The notes under the pieces: model-generated
The model's input: only the letters and a program-made list of their open reading frames with translations
Told to the model about the DNA's origin: nothing
Database searches by the model: none
Made by a program: the position numbers and the translations under genes
Part shown: piece by piece, positions 8,979 to 19,820 of the stretch
Position numbering within the stretch: position 1 is the stretch's first letter
Layout of the letters: each line of letters opens with the position of its first letter
Assembly (NCBI RefSeq): GCF_001667925.1
Contig: NZ_LZJR01000154.1
Span: 62,001-126,000 of the forward strand
Reading direction: 5' to 3'
Length of the DNA: 64,000 nucleotides
From: Mycobacterium sp. E2479
Lineage (GTDB): Bacteria > Actinomycetota > Actinomycetes > Mycobacteriales > Mycobacteriaceae

Positions 8979-9350
8979 TCACACGGCCTGAACGTCCGCG
9001 GGTGACCAGAAGGCTCGCATCGACGCGATCTTGGCGTCCGCGTCGAACGACATCGTCGAGATCGGCGAGATCCGGGTACGGGTATCACCGGCGTCGAGCG
9101 TCAGATGCCAGAAAAAGGCGGCTTCGCTGCCGGAGATCCGCAATTCGGCCAGTTCGGTGTCCTTCTTCGCGTCTTGGAATCCCGCGTAAAACTCGCGGAT
9201 GGCATTGTGACCGCGGCGAATGTCGGATCCGATCGGATCTTCGATCGTGGCGTCGGCGGCGTAGAGGGTCACGATCTCGTCGGCGGTGCCCGTGGCCACC
9301 AGCGCGAGGTAGCGATTGACGGTTTCGGTGATGGCTTCCGGGGACGGCAT
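8979..9350 (-). CDS. SnoaL/NTF2-like protein (ketosteroid isomerase fold)
   Basis: A 123-residue protein with the cone-shaped NTF2 fold. The N-terminal helix ITETVNRYLALVATGTADEIVTLYAADATIEDPIGSD is the hallmark of steroid delta-isomerase/SnoaL-like proteins, including the Tyr and Asp residues lining the pocket and a mid-protein GHNAIREFYAGF helix. It may isomerise or hydrate a small steroid or polyketide-like substrate, but many members are non-catalytic. It is divergent from the NUDIX gene with 67 bp between starts. Confidence 0.85.
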   Translation of the reverse strand: MPSPEAITETVNRYLALVATGTADEIVTLYAADATIEDPIGSDIRRGHNAIREFYAGFQDAKKDTELAELRISGSEAAFFWHLTLDAGDTRTRISPISTMSFDADAKIASMRAFWSPADVQAV

Positions 9351-9417
9351 AGGTTTGGACGCTACTCCCCACCGCCGTCACCGAATGAGTGATGGCATTC
9401 GCGGCAATACTGGCGTC

Positions 9418-9951
9418 GTGACTTTCATCGAACGCCTCGCGAGCCGTGAAATTTACCGGAACCCTTGGATGGTGCTGCGAGAGGATGACATCCGCCGCCC
9501 GGACGGCAGCGTCGGTATTTACAGCGTCGTCGACAAACCGGCCTACGCGCTCGTCATGCCGTACGACGGCCAGCGCTTCCGGTTGGTCGAGCAGTTTCGT
9601 TATCCCCTCGACGAGCGGCGCTGGGAGTTTCCGCAAGGCACGGCTCCCGATCTGGCCGACGCGGAACCCGCCGAGCTGGCCGAACGCGAGTTGCGTGAGG
9701 AAACCGGATTGCGCGCAACGTCCTTCGAAACGCTCGGCCGGCTCGACGTCGCCCCGGGAATGACCAGTCAACGCGGCTGGGTTTTCTTGGCCACGGGTAT
9801 CGCCGAAGGAGAAGCCGACCGCGAGCACGAGGAGCAGGACATGCGCAGCGCGTGGTTTTCGCGCGACGAGGTCGAGCAGATGATCCGCGGGGGAGACATC
9901 GTCGACGCGCAGTCGGTTGCGGCCTACGGGTTGTTTCTTCTGCGAGTGTGA
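9418..9951 (+). CDS. NUDIX hydrolase
   Basis: A 177-residue NUDIX pyrophosphohydrolase. The Nudix box is clear: a Gly (QGTAPD) leading to AERELREETGLRA, which holds the REEXG metal-binding glutamates. The preceding WEFPQG and the YSVVDKPAYALVMPYDG strand pattern resemble ADP-ribose or related nucleoside-diphosphate-sugar pyrophosphatases. The GTG at 9418 (VTFIERLASREIYRNPW) is chosen because the homologous region begins there; an in-frame ATG at 9388 would add ten residues. Substrate not determinable. Confidence 0.9.
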   Translation: MTFIERLASREIYRNPWMVLREDDIRRPDGSVGIYSVVDKPAYALVMPYDGQRFRLVEQFRYPLDERRWEFPQGTAPDLADAEPAELAERELREETGLRATSFETLGRLDVAPGMTSQRGWVFLATGIAEGEADREHEEQDMRSAWFSRDEVEQMIRGGDIVDAQSVAAYGLFLLRV

Positions 9952-10026
9952 TGAATCCCGCGACGACACCGCGATCGTGTCCGCGCCGAGATCACGCCGC
10001 GTCATCGAACGCCCAGCATTGACCCA

Positions 10027-10536
10027 ATGCGGCCGCGGGTTCGGGTGGTAACAGTGCTCGCTGCCGTCGCCGCGTTGCTCGTCGGGGCGCCCGGAATGTG
10101 TGCAAATGCGGTGCCACCCTCGTGGAACGGCAAATACTCACTGGTGAGGTACGCGGCGAGTAAATCCGGCAGCAGCGTCGCGGCCACGCAGGCCGAACCG
10201 ACCTTCAGCGCGGATTACGTCTTCACCACCGCATGTTCCTCGGGCACGTGCGTGGCCACCGCCACCAACGGCCCAACGCCGAAGAATCCGACGCTGCCCC
10301 AGCCTTCGCGCTACACCTGGGACGGAGCCAAGTGGGTCGAGCGGTTCGACTTCCAATGGGATTGCTACATGGGCGAGGGTCTTTCGAAAGTGTGGGCGCC
10401 CGCGAGGTCGTGGGCCTTTTATGCACCGCAGCCCGACGGGTCACTGCGCGGGACCTGGCACACAGACATCCACGGCGGTCCCTGCCAGGGGAGCGTCGAA
10501 ATGCCGGTCGCGGCGTTCGCCGCCGGGTCAGCATGA
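10027..10536 (+). CDS. Secreted protein of unknown function
   Basis: A 169-residue protein with a Sec signal peptide: Arg-rich start MRPRVRV, hydrophobic core VTVLAAVAALLVGAP and a likely cleavage after CANA. The mature part is rich in Trp, Tyr and Ser and has four Cys (TTACSSGTC, WDCYMG, GGPCQG), which suggests two disulfides in an exported beta-rich domain. It resembles small mycobacterial secreted proteins, but I do not recognise a named family. It stands alone, convergent with the exported peptidase-like gene at 10603. Confidence 0.75.
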   Translation: MRPRVRVVTVLAAVAALLVGAPGMCANAVPPSWNGKYSLVRYAASKSGSSVAATQAEPTFSADYVFTTACSSGTCVATATNGPTPKNPTLPQPSRYTWDGAKWVERFDFQWDCYMGEGLSKVWAPARSWAFYAPQPDGSLRGTWHTDIHGGPCQGSVEMPVAAFAAGSA

Positions 10537-10602
10537 CGTCGACCCCTGCCGCGGCGCCGCATGGCACGGCCGAGCGAGATCAGCGGGGTAATAACTTGCG
10601 GA

Positions 10603-11283
10603 TCAGTCCCGCGGCGTAGGGGTCATCGAGGCGATGTAATAGGTTTCGTGCCCGTTCGGGTAGCCGCCGCCGCCGGTGGCAATGTGAACATGGTCGTAAT
10701 GGTCTGCGGTCTCTGAGCCCAGGTCCGCCATCCAGTTGCCCCCGCCGACGCCCGGATAGATCTTCTGCCGCCAGATCACGTGGTTGATGCCCCATCGTTT
10801 CGCGTTCGCCAAGGCGTAGCCGGCGATCTGGTTGCCGAGTTCGATGCCCTCGGCGCTGTGGTAGTTCGGGATCATCACGTCGATCGCCAGCCCGTTGGGA
10901 TGCCACGGCAGCGCGTCCTCGCGGTATCCGCCGATTGTCTTGATCTGAGGGAAGAGCACGCTGATGACGCGCGCCGCCCAAATCGTCTTGACCTGCAACC
11001 GTTCCTCGGACGCGACGCCGCGAGGCAATGCGAGCTGAAATTGCTGACCCGCAGAAGGGGCGGGCGGGGCCAGCGCCATCAATGCTTCCACCTCGGCCTG
11101 GCTGGCGGCCCGCGCCGCGCCGGCAGGTGGTGGAGCCGCGGCGGCGCTGGTCGTGGGGGCCGCCTCGGGGGTCTCGACACAGCACCGCGTCGTGGTGCCC
11201 TGCGCGTGGATCATCGCGGCGGAGACGACGAGCGAAGCCGCTACCGCGAGCCATCGGCCCCGGCCGTTAGCGAACACTTTCAC
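10603..11283 (-). CDS. Exported peptidase M15-like (ARB-07466-type) domain protein
   Basis: A 226-residue exported protein. The signal peptide is short, RWLAVAASLVVSAAMIHA, followed by an Ala/Pro-rich linker (TPEAAPTTSAAAAPPPAGAA). The C-terminal domain has HPNGLAIDVMIP and DHYDHVHIA, the His-x6-Asp and His-x-His zinc-type pattern of M15-like D,D-carboxypeptidase folds, here of the variety common in mycobacteria. It may trim or bind cell-wall peptides. GTG 11283 (VKVFANGRGRW) is preferred; GTG 11289 is possible. The frame is open upstream to 11889, but that part overlaps the Ddn-like gene. Confidence 0.78.
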   Translation of the reverse strand: MKVFANGRGRWLAVAASLVVSAAMIHAQGTTTRCCVETPEAAPTTSAAAAPPPAGAARAASQAEVEALMALAPPAPSAGQQFQLALPRGVASEERLQVKTIWAARVISVLFPQIKTIGGYREDALPWHPNGLAIDVMIPNYHSAEGIELGNQIAGYALANAKRWGINHVIWRQKIYPGVGGGNWMADLGSETADHYDHVHIATGGGGYPNGHETYYIASMTPTPRD

Positions 11284-11376
11284 GCCCACGACCAGCAGCT
11301 TAATGTCGTTTGTGACGCGTGGGGTGCGTTTTCCGATTGCTTGTTCACGACCGGGCGTGGGGACCACAATGACACC

Positions 11377-11877
11377 ATGCCTGGGCGATCGTTTGACGAC
11401 GCGAATGCCTTCCATCGGGCGATGCGCCGCTTCGCCTCCACGACCGTAGGGGTGGCGCTTCTTCGTCCGACCGCGCACCACCTCGACCGCCTCATCACCA
11501 AGGCCACCGGTGGTAGGCGCAGCTTCGCAGAGGTCGCGACCGGGGTCCCCGTGGTCATGCTCACCACCACGGGCGCCAAATCGGGTCAACCACGCACCGT
11601 CGCCGTTTACGGCATCCCGCACCCGGACGGCGTGGGCCTCATCGCGTCCAACTTCGGCGGTACCAAGCATCCGGCCTGGTACCACAATTTGAAAGCGAAC
11701 CCGGAAGCGACGGTCACCATCGGCCGCGATACCTGGCGTGCCACCGCGCGGCTCGCGACGCCACGGGAGCGCGACGAGATCTGGGCCAAAGGTGTGGCGC
11801 TGTATCCCGGCTGGCGAAAGTACGAAGTGCGGGCCGGAGATCGACACATTGAGGCTTTCGTGCTGGCACGACGCTGA
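11377..11877 (+). CDS. Ddn-type F420-dependent nitroreductase family protein
   Basis: A 166-residue split-barrel protein of the deazaflavin-dependent nitroreductase (Ddn, TIGR00026) family. The defining run is PVVMLTTTGAKSGQPRTVAVYGIP, then GGTKHPAWYHNLKANPEATVTIG and the end WRKYEVRAGDRHIEAFVLARR. Family members use reduced F420 to reduce quinones or nitroaromatic prodrugs such as pretomanid; specificity varies and cannot be read off here. The frame extends upstream to 10780 without family similarity, so ATG 11377 (MPGRSFDD) is the start. Confidence 0.9.
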   Translation: MPGRSFDDANAFHRAMRRFASTTVGVALLRPTAHHLDRLITKATGGRRSFAEVATGVPVVMLTTTGAKSGQPRTVAVYGIPHPDGVGLIASNFGGTKHPAWYHNLKANPEATVTIGRDTWRATARLATPRERDEIWAKGVALYPGWRKYEVRAGDRHIEAFVLARR

Positions 11878-12174
11878 ACCGACCCGCACCGGCGGGCGGT
11901 GATATCCCTCACGCCGGAAACCGAATCGTCCGCCTACGGCAGAGCTTCGGCGGGCCGCGATCCATATACCGCAACACCGCGTGATCTAGGGCGAAGAGGG
12001 GCACTGACATGGCGTCCTAGTGCCGGTTTTTTGCGCTGGCAGCTGTGTCTTGACTGGTCGGCCGACTACTCCCCGGTTGGGGACCTTTATACGCGTGTCT
12101 AAGAAGCATTCCAAATAAGTCACGAAGAAAACACGACCGGCGAGTCTGGCGATTGATGTCTTTACAGTTGGCCA

Positions 12175-12414
12175 ATGACCGTTACGAAAATAGCGATGAT
12201 CAGTGCTGTCGCGTTCGCGAACGTGATTTCCGCAGCGGCGATAGCATCTGGTTATCCTCACCAGCAGATGCCTACTTTGCTTATGCTGAATTTACCTATC
12301 GTCCCGACAACTTCGACTTGCTACGACGAGGCCTGCCAATCACCTCTGGACAGCAATCCAGGCGAGTCGTGGCGCATGCAAGTTGAGTCAGTGGCGATCG
12401 GTCCAACGTCATGA
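12175..12414 (+). CDS. Small putative secreted protein
   Basis: A 79-residue ORF whose N-terminus, MTVTKIAMISAVAFANVISAAAIA, reads as a Sec signal peptide with cleavage near ASG. The remainder contains two Cys (TSTCYDEAC) in a CxxxxC spacing. It overlaps the next ORF by ATGA, which supports both being translated. The surrounding DNA is visibly less GC-rich than the flanks. The 297 bases between this gene and 11877 show no convincing gene. No family recognised; reality moderately supported. Confidence 0.5.
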   Translation: MTVTKIAMISAVAFANVISAAAIASGYPHQQMPTLLMLNLPIVPTTSTCYDEACQSPLDSNPGESWRMQVESVAIGPTS

Positions 12415-12740
12415 CAGTGTTGTTCGCGACAGAGTGGCCCACCGAGGTATGGGCTGTCGAATACACCAATATCCGCAACGAGCGTGTGGTTGACGTCATG
12501 GACACCTTGGATGCCGCTCAACGGTTTATCGAGAAGGTAGACAGGAACTATTGGGCGGAGCCAGTGCTCCTCCGCAGTAGGGCGAATTTTTTCCCTTGTG
12601 CGCCCGATGGTTGCGATCCAGACCATATCGCCGAGCTCCCCAAACCCATCAAGCGACAATGGTCGCTATTCAGAACAGCAGTTGGCATTAAGCGCAAATA
12701 TTCACGCCATACCGACGGGTTTGCAAATCTCCCCAAGTGA
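12411..12740 (+). CDS. Hypothetical protein, coupled to the preceding ORF
   Basis: A 109-residue soluble protein: VLFATEWPTEVWAVEYTNIRNERVVDVMDTLDAAQRFIEKVDRNYWAEPVLLRSRANFFPC. The alternating hydrophobic pattern and the ALDAAQRFIEKV helix look like a genuine folded protein. Its ATG overlaps the stop of the small secreted ORF (ATGA at 12411-12414). Codon third positions are less GC-biased than in neighbouring core genes. It lies 168 bases upstream of tRNA-Arg, so the pair may be an acquired islet. Function unknown. Confidence 0.5.
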   Translation: MTVLFATEWPTEVWAVEYTNIRNERVVDVMDTLDAAQRFIEKVDRNYWAEPVLLRSRANFFPCAPDGCDPDHIAELPKPIKRQWSLFRTAVGIKRKYSRHTDGFANLPK

Positions 12741-12908
12741 CCGTCCGAAGCGAGCCAGAGGCGGTTGCCCCATATCGCCGATGAAATCCTGATCACAAGT
12801 GCGTGATGGAATTCGCGTGGCGAAAACAGCTGGAGACGGCACGTCACTAGAAGCAGGAAGCTACGCCACTGAATTGCACGAATGCCGCACGGAATTCTGC
12901 CTGTGCTA

Positions 12909-12985
12909 ATGGTGCCCCCGGCAGGATTCGAACCTGCGGCCTTCTGCTCCGGAGGCAGACGCTCTATCCCCTGAGCTACGGGGGC
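12909..12985 (-). tRNA. argV: tRNA-Arg (anticodon CCG)
   Basis: A 77-nt tRNA on the minus strand, including an encoded CCA (plus strand TGG at 12909-12911). The acceptor stem pairs GCCCCCG with CGGGGGC, the T arm has GGTTCGAATCC, and the anticodon loop CTCCGGA gives CCG, reading CGG Arg codons. It lies just upstream of argS in the opposite orientation, as in M. tuberculosis. Confidence 0.96.
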
Positions 12986-13112
12986 GCACCGACATACCTG
13001 TTGCGCCATGGGGCTTGCGAACAAGCAGAGACAGACTAACGCATTGAGGCTGCCGCCCCGCCACCGCAATGGATTCGAGGCGGGGACGCCCCAGCCAATA
13101 GGATGAATGGTC

Positions 13113-14765
13113 GTGACCCCCGCTGACCTCGCTGAGCTGCTCAAAACCACCGCCGTCGCGGTGCTGGCCGAGCGCGGGCTGGATGCTGCCTCGCTACCGC
13201 AGACGGTCACAGTGGAGCGTCCGCGCAATCCCGAGCATGGCGATTACGCCAGTAATTTGGCGTTGCAACTCGGCAAAAAGATCGGTGCCAATCCCCGCGA
13301 GCTGGCCGGGTGGCTCGCCGAGGCGCTGTCACAGGCGGACGGCATCGCGTCGGCCGAGGTCGCCGGACCCGGCTTCATCAACCTGCGTCTCGAGGCATCG
13401 GCGCAAGCCGTCGTCGTCACCAACGTCATTGACGCCGGCGACCGCTTCGGCCACTCCGACGCACTGGCCGGCCGCCACATCAACTTGGAGTTCGTGTCGG
13501 CCAACCCGACCGGGCCGATCCATATCGGCGGGACCCGCTGGGCCGCCGTCGGCGACGCGTTGGGCCGGCTCTTATCCACCCAGGGCGCCGACGTGGTGCG
13601 CGAATACTATTTCAACGATCACGGCGCCCAGATCGACCGGTTCGCCAGCTCGCTGATCGCCGCGGCCAAGGGCGAGCCCACCCCCGAAGACGGGTACGCC
13701 GGCGCCTACATCAACGACATCGCCGCCCAGGTGTTGCAGAAGGCGCCAGAGGCGCTGAGTCTGCCCGACGCCGAGATGCGCGAGACCTTCCGCCAAATCG
13801 GTGTCGACCTGATGTTCAACCACATCAAGGAGTCGTTGCACGAGTTCGGCACCGACTTCGACATCTACACCCACGAAGACTCTATGCACACCAGCGGTCG
13901 GGTCGACGAAGCCATCGCCCGGCTGCGCGAAACGGGCAACATCTACGAGAAGGACGGCGCAACGTGGTTGCGCACCAGCGCCTTCGGCGACGACAAGGAC
14001 CGCGTCGTCATCAAAAGCGACGGCAAGCCGGCCTACATCGCGGGTGACATCGCCTACTACCTGGACAAGCGACAGCGGGGCTTCGACCTGTCCATCTACA
14101 TGCTGGGGGCCGACCACCACGGATACATCGCCCGGCTCAAGGCCGTGGCGGCGGCCTTCGGCGACGACCCGGCCGCGGTCGAGGTGCTCATCGGGCAGCT
14201 GGTCAACCTGGTCCGCGACGGCCAGCCGGTCCGAATGAGCAAGCGAGCCGGAACGGTGATCACGCTGGACGACCTCGTAGAGGCGATCGGCGTCGATGCC
14301 GCGCGCTACAGCCTGATCCGTTCTTCGGTGGACACCCCCATCGACATCGACCTGGCGCTGTGGTCCTCGGCGTCGAATGAAAACCCGGTCTATTACGTGC
14401 AATACGCGCACGCGCGGCTCTCGGCGCTGGCCCGCAACGCCGCCGAACTCGGCCTGGTCCCCGATACCGGGCACCTCGAGCTGCTCAGCCACGATAAGGA
14501 GGGGGCGCTGCTGCGCACCATCGGCGAATTCCCGCGGGTGCTCGCCACCGCGGCAACGCTGCGCGAACCCCACCGGGTATGCCGATACTTGGAAGACGTC
14601 GCCGGCGACTACCACCGGTTCTACGACTCGTGCCGGGTCTTGCCGCAGGGCGACGAGTCACCGACCGATCTGCACACCGCGCGCCTGGCGCTGTGCCAAG
14701 CGACCCGCCAGGTGATCGCCAACGGGCTGGCCATACTGGGCGTCACCGCTCCGGAGCGAATGTGA
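13113..14765 (+). CDS. argS: Arginyl-tRNA synthetase
   Basis: Class I synthetase charging tRNA-Arg, 550 residues. The N-terminal Add1 domain precedes the HIGH-type motif [13 protein letters not shown], and the KMSKS-type loop reads RMSKRAGT. The C-terminal anticodon-binding helical bundle includes [17 protein letters not shown]. The GTG at 13113 ([10 protein letters not shown]) matches the known mycobacterial N-terminus better than the ATG at 13107. Its TGA overlaps the lysA GTG, beginning a five-gene coupled run through thrB. Confidence 0.97.
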   Translation: MTPADLAELLKTTAVAVLAERGLDAASLPQTVTVERPRNPEHGDYASNLALQLGKKIGANPRELAGWLAEALSQADGIASAEVAGPGFINLRLEASAQAVVVTNVIDAGDRFGHSDALAGRHINLEFVSANPTGPIHIGGTRWAAVGDALGRLLSTQGADVVREYYFNDHGAQIDRFASSLIAAAKGEPTPEDGYAGAYINDIAAQVLQKAPEALSLPDAEMRETFRQIGVDLMFNHIKESLHEFGTDFDIYTHEDSMHTSGRVDEAIARLRETGNIYEKDGATWLRTSAFGDDKDRVVIKSDGKPAYIAGDIAYYLDKRQRGFDLSIYMLGADHHGYIARLKAVAAAFGDDPAAVEVLIGQLVNLVRDGQPVRMSKRAGTVITLDDLVEAIGVDAARYSLIRSSVDTPIDIDLALWSSASNENPVYYVQYAHARLSALARNAAELGLVPDTGHLELLSHDKEGALLRTIGEFPRVLATAATLREPHRVCRYLEDVAGDYHRFYDSCRVLPQGDESPTDLHTARLALCQATRQVIANGLAILGVTAPERM

Positions 14766-16180
14766 ACGTTCACCCCGCCGGTCCTCGGCACGCCGAAGAG
14801 ACCCGCCACGCCGAAAGCCCGCTACGACCGCAATCCCCCGAGGAGTTGCTGTTGCTGGCGCCCAACGTCTGGCCCCGCAACGTTGCTCGCGACGAGGCCG
14901 GAGTCACCAGCATCGCGGGAGTAGCGGTGACCGATCTCGCCCAGGAGTACGGCACCCCACTGTTCGTCGTCGACGAGGACGACTTCCGGTCTCGCTGTCG
15001 AGAGATCGCGTCGGCCTTCGGCGGCGGCAAAAACGTCCACTACGCCGCCAAGGCGTTCCTGTGCAGCGAAATAGCGCGCTGGATCGACGAAGAAGGACTC
15101 TCCCTCGACGTGTGCACCGGCGGTGAGCTGGCCGTCGCGCTGCACGCTGACTTCCCGCCGGAGCGAATCACCTTCCACGGCAACAACAAATCCGTTGCCG
15201 AGCTGACGGCAGCGGTCAAAGCGGGTGTCGGCCATGTCGTGTTGGACTCGATGGTTGAGATCGAGCGGCTCGATACCATCGCGCGGGAGGCGGGCATCGT
15301 CCAGGATGTTTTCGTTCGCCTCACGGTCGGTGTCGAGGCGCACACCCATGAGTTCATCTCCACGGCACACGAGGACCAGAAGTTCGGGTTGTCGTTGGCG
15401 AGCGGTGCGGCTTTGGACGCGGTCGGCAGGGTATTCGACACGCAGCACCTGCGGCTGGTAGGTCTGCACAGCCATATCGGTTCGCAGATCTTCGACGTCG
15501 CCGGCTTTGAACTCGCCGCGCGCCGGGTCATCGGTCTGCTGCACAAGGCCGTCGAACAATTCGGTGTCGAGAAAACCGCGCAGATCTCCACCGTGGATCT
15601 GGGTGGTGGACTGGGCATTTCCTATCTCGCCGCGGACGATCCGCCGCCGATGGATGAGCTGGCGGCCAAGCTGAGCGAGATCGTGCGGAACGAGTCCGCG
15701 GCCGTGGGCCTGCCGGCCCCGCGGCTGGTAGTCGAGCCGGGGCGCGCCATCGCCGGGCCCGGCACCATCACGCTCTACGAAGTGGGCACGGTCAAGGACG
15801 TCGACGTCAGCGCCACCGCTCATCGGCGCTATGTCAGCGTCGACGGCGGCATGAGCGACAACATCCGCACCGCACTCTATGACGCGCAGTACGATGCCCG
15901 TTTGGTCTCACGGCTCAGCGATGCACCGGCGGAGCTGGCCCGTTTAGTCGGAAAGCATTGCGAGAGCGGCGATATCGTGGTGCGCGACACCTGGGTCCCG
16001 GGGGACCTGCGACCCGGCGACCTGATCGGGGTGGCTGCCACCGGCGCCTACTGTTATTCCTTGTCGAGTCGTTACAACATGATTTGCCGCCCGGCCGTCG
16101 TCGCGGTGCGGGACGCGCGCGCGCGTCTGATCTTGCGCCGTGAGACGGTCGACGATCTATTGAGTCTGGAAGTGAGGTGA
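14762..16180 (+). CDS. lysA: Diaminopimelate decarboxylase
   Basis: PLP enzyme for the last step of lysine synthesis, meso-diaminopimelate to L-lysine; 472 residues. The barrel domain has the PLP lysine motif [10 protein letters not shown], the phosphate-binding [10 protein letters not shown] and the active-site [12 protein letters not shown]. The GTG at 14762 overlaps the argS stop. The N-terminus is about 25 residues longer than in M. tuberculosis, so a later start near the conserved LAPNVWPRN is possible. Meso-DAP is also a peptidoglycan component, so this step competes with cell-wall supply. Confidence 0.97.
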   Translation: MNVHPAGPRHAEETRHAESPLRPQSPEELLLLAPNVWPRNVARDEAGVTSIAGVAVTDLAQEYGTPLFVVDEDDFRSRCREIASAFGGGKNVHYAAKAFLCSEIARWIDEEGLSLDVCTGGELAVALHADFPPERITFHGNNKSVAELTAAVKAGVGHVVLDSMVEIERLDTIAREAGIVQDVFVRLTVGVEAHTHEFISTAHEDQKFGLSLASGAALDAVGRVFDTQHLRLVGLHSHIGSQIFDVAGFELAARRVIGLLHKAVEQFGVEKTAQISTVDLGGGLGISYLAADDPPPMDELAAKLSEIVRNESAAVGLPAPRLVVEPGRAIAGPGTITLYEVGTVKDVDVSATAHRRYVSVDGGMSDNIRTALYDAQYDARLVSRLSDAPAELARLVGKHCESGDIVVRDTWVPGDLRPGDLIGVAATGAYCYSLSSRYNMICRPAVVAVRDARARLILRRETVDDLLSLEVR

Positions 16181-16183
16181 CCT

Positions 16184-17505
16184 GTGCCCCGTGACGAAAG
16201 GCCGGTAGGCGTGGCGGTACTCGGGTTGGGCAACGTCGGCAGCGAAGTTGTCCGAATCATCGGGGACAGCGCCGATGACCTCGCCGCTCGCGTCGGCGCG
16301 CCCGTCGTGTTACGCGGCGTCGGAGTGCGCCGCGTCGCCGAGGGACGCGGTGTCCCTGTCGAACTGCTCACCAACGACATCGAAGAACTCGCCGCGCGCG
16401 AGGACGTCGACATCGTCGTGGAACTGATGGGACCGGTGGAGCCGGCCCGCAAAGCCATCCTCTGTGCCCTCGAGCACGGTAAATCGGTAGTCACCGCGAA
16501 CAAGGCGCTGCTGGCCACCTCCACCGGCGAGTTGGCGCAGGCCGCCGAAAGTGCGAATGTCGACCTGTATTTCGAGGCGGCCGTCGCCGGTGCCATCCCG
16601 GTCATCCGTCCGCTGACGCAGTCGTTGGCCGGCGACACGGTGTTACGGGTGGCCGGAATCGTCAACGGCACCACCAACTACATCTTGTCCGCGATGGACG
16701 ACACCGGTGCCGACTACGAAACGGCGCTTGCCGAAGCCAGCGCGCTGGGCTACGCCGAGGCCGACCCCACCGCCGACGTCGAGGGCTACGACGCGGCGGC
16801 CAAGGCCGCGATTCTGGCGTCCATCGCTTTCCACACCCGGGTGACCGCCGACAACGTCTACCGCGAAGGCATCACCAAAGTCACCCCGGCCGACTTCGAG
16901 TCGGCCAAAGCGCTGGGCTGCACCATCAAATTGCTGTCCATCTGCGAGCGCATCACGACCGACACCGGCCAGGAGCGGGTTTCGGCCCGCGTCTATCCGG
17001 CGTTGGTGCCGTTGTCACACCCGCTGGCCGCAGTCAACGGCGCCTTCAACGCGGTGGTGGTCGAGGCAAAGGCGGCCGGGCGGTTGATGTTCTACGGCCA
17101 GGGTGCCGGCGGCGCGCCGACCGCGTCCGCGGTAACCGGTGACATGGTGATGGCCGCACGCAACCGGGTGCTGGGCAGTCGCGGGCCGAAGGAATCCAGA
17201 TATGCCCAGCTTCCGGTGGCCCCAATGGGTTTCATCTCCACGCGCTATTACGTCAGCATGAACGTCGCCGACAAGCCCGGTGTGCTCTCCTCAGTGGCAG
17301 CCGAATTCGCCAAGCGCGAGGTGAGCATCGCCGAGGTCCGTCAGGAAGGCGTCGTGGACGAAGGCGGGCGACGGGTGGGGGCCCGCATCGTCGTGGTCAC
17401 CCACACCGCCACCGATGCGGCGCTGTCTGAAACCGTCGAGGCGCTGGCTGATTTGGATGCGGTGCAGACCGTGACCAGCGTGCTGCGATTGGAAGGGACC
17501 ACCCT

Positions 17506-17509
<4 letters not shown>
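16184..17509 (+). CDS. hom: Homoserine dehydrogenase
   Basis: Reduces aspartate semialdehyde to homoserine, the branch point to threonine, methionine and isoleucine. The 441-residue protein has the NAD(P) motif [10 protein letters not shown] near residue 14, the catalytic-domain signature [12 protein letters not shown] and [20 protein letters not shown], and a C-terminal ACT domain (from about residue 355, [21 protein letters not shown]) expected to bind threonine for feedback control. It lies three bases after lysA; its stop overlaps the thrC GTG. Confidence 0.97.
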
Positions 17510-19553
<2,044 letters not shown>

Positions 19554-19578
19554 TCCACGGCATGGCCGGAGGGTTTGC

Positions 19579-19607
19579 TTGCTTCCGGCAAGGATGCGGG
19601 CTATCCT
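19579..19607 (+). promoter_or_regulatory. Candidate rho promoter
   Basis: TTGCTT at 19579-19584 and TATCCT at 19602-19607 are separated by 17 bases, a good fit to a mycobacterial SigA-type promoter. Transcription would begin near 19614 and give a leader of about 207 nt before rho. A short tandem GCATCT repeat lies in the leader at about 19629-19644. Confidence 0.5.
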
Positions 19608-19780
19608 CGGAGCCGTCCAGCAATCGCAGCATCTGCATCTGCATCCATACTGCCTTGCCGCTAGGACAACACCAATTCTTCTTGTGGACGAGGTTCGCCG
19701 CTTACTCCGCCAATCCAGGCGATCACCGTTGCAATGTCGATGATTGGGCGCACTCGGCAATTTGCCTGAATGCAACGAAC

Positions 19781-19806
19781 CCCCCGTATGACCTGATCAG
19801 CGGGGG
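19781..19806 (+). promoter_or_regulatory. Hairpin next to the rho ribosome-binding site
   Basis: CCCCCG (19781-19786) pairs with CGGGGG (19801-19806), with an extra U-G pair inside and a loop of about 12 nt. The hairpin ends directly before the purine-rich Shine-Dalgarno AAGAAAGGAA, so folding could limit rho translation. Autoregulation of rho through its leader is known in other bacteria; here it is inferred. Confidence 0.4.
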
Positions 19807-19820
19807 AAGAAAGGAAATCC

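Noticed and set aside
11899-12102. A 67-codon plus-strand frame between the Ddn-like gene and the small ORF pair
   Set aside because: No ribosome-binding site, no coupled neighbour and no protein-like pattern.
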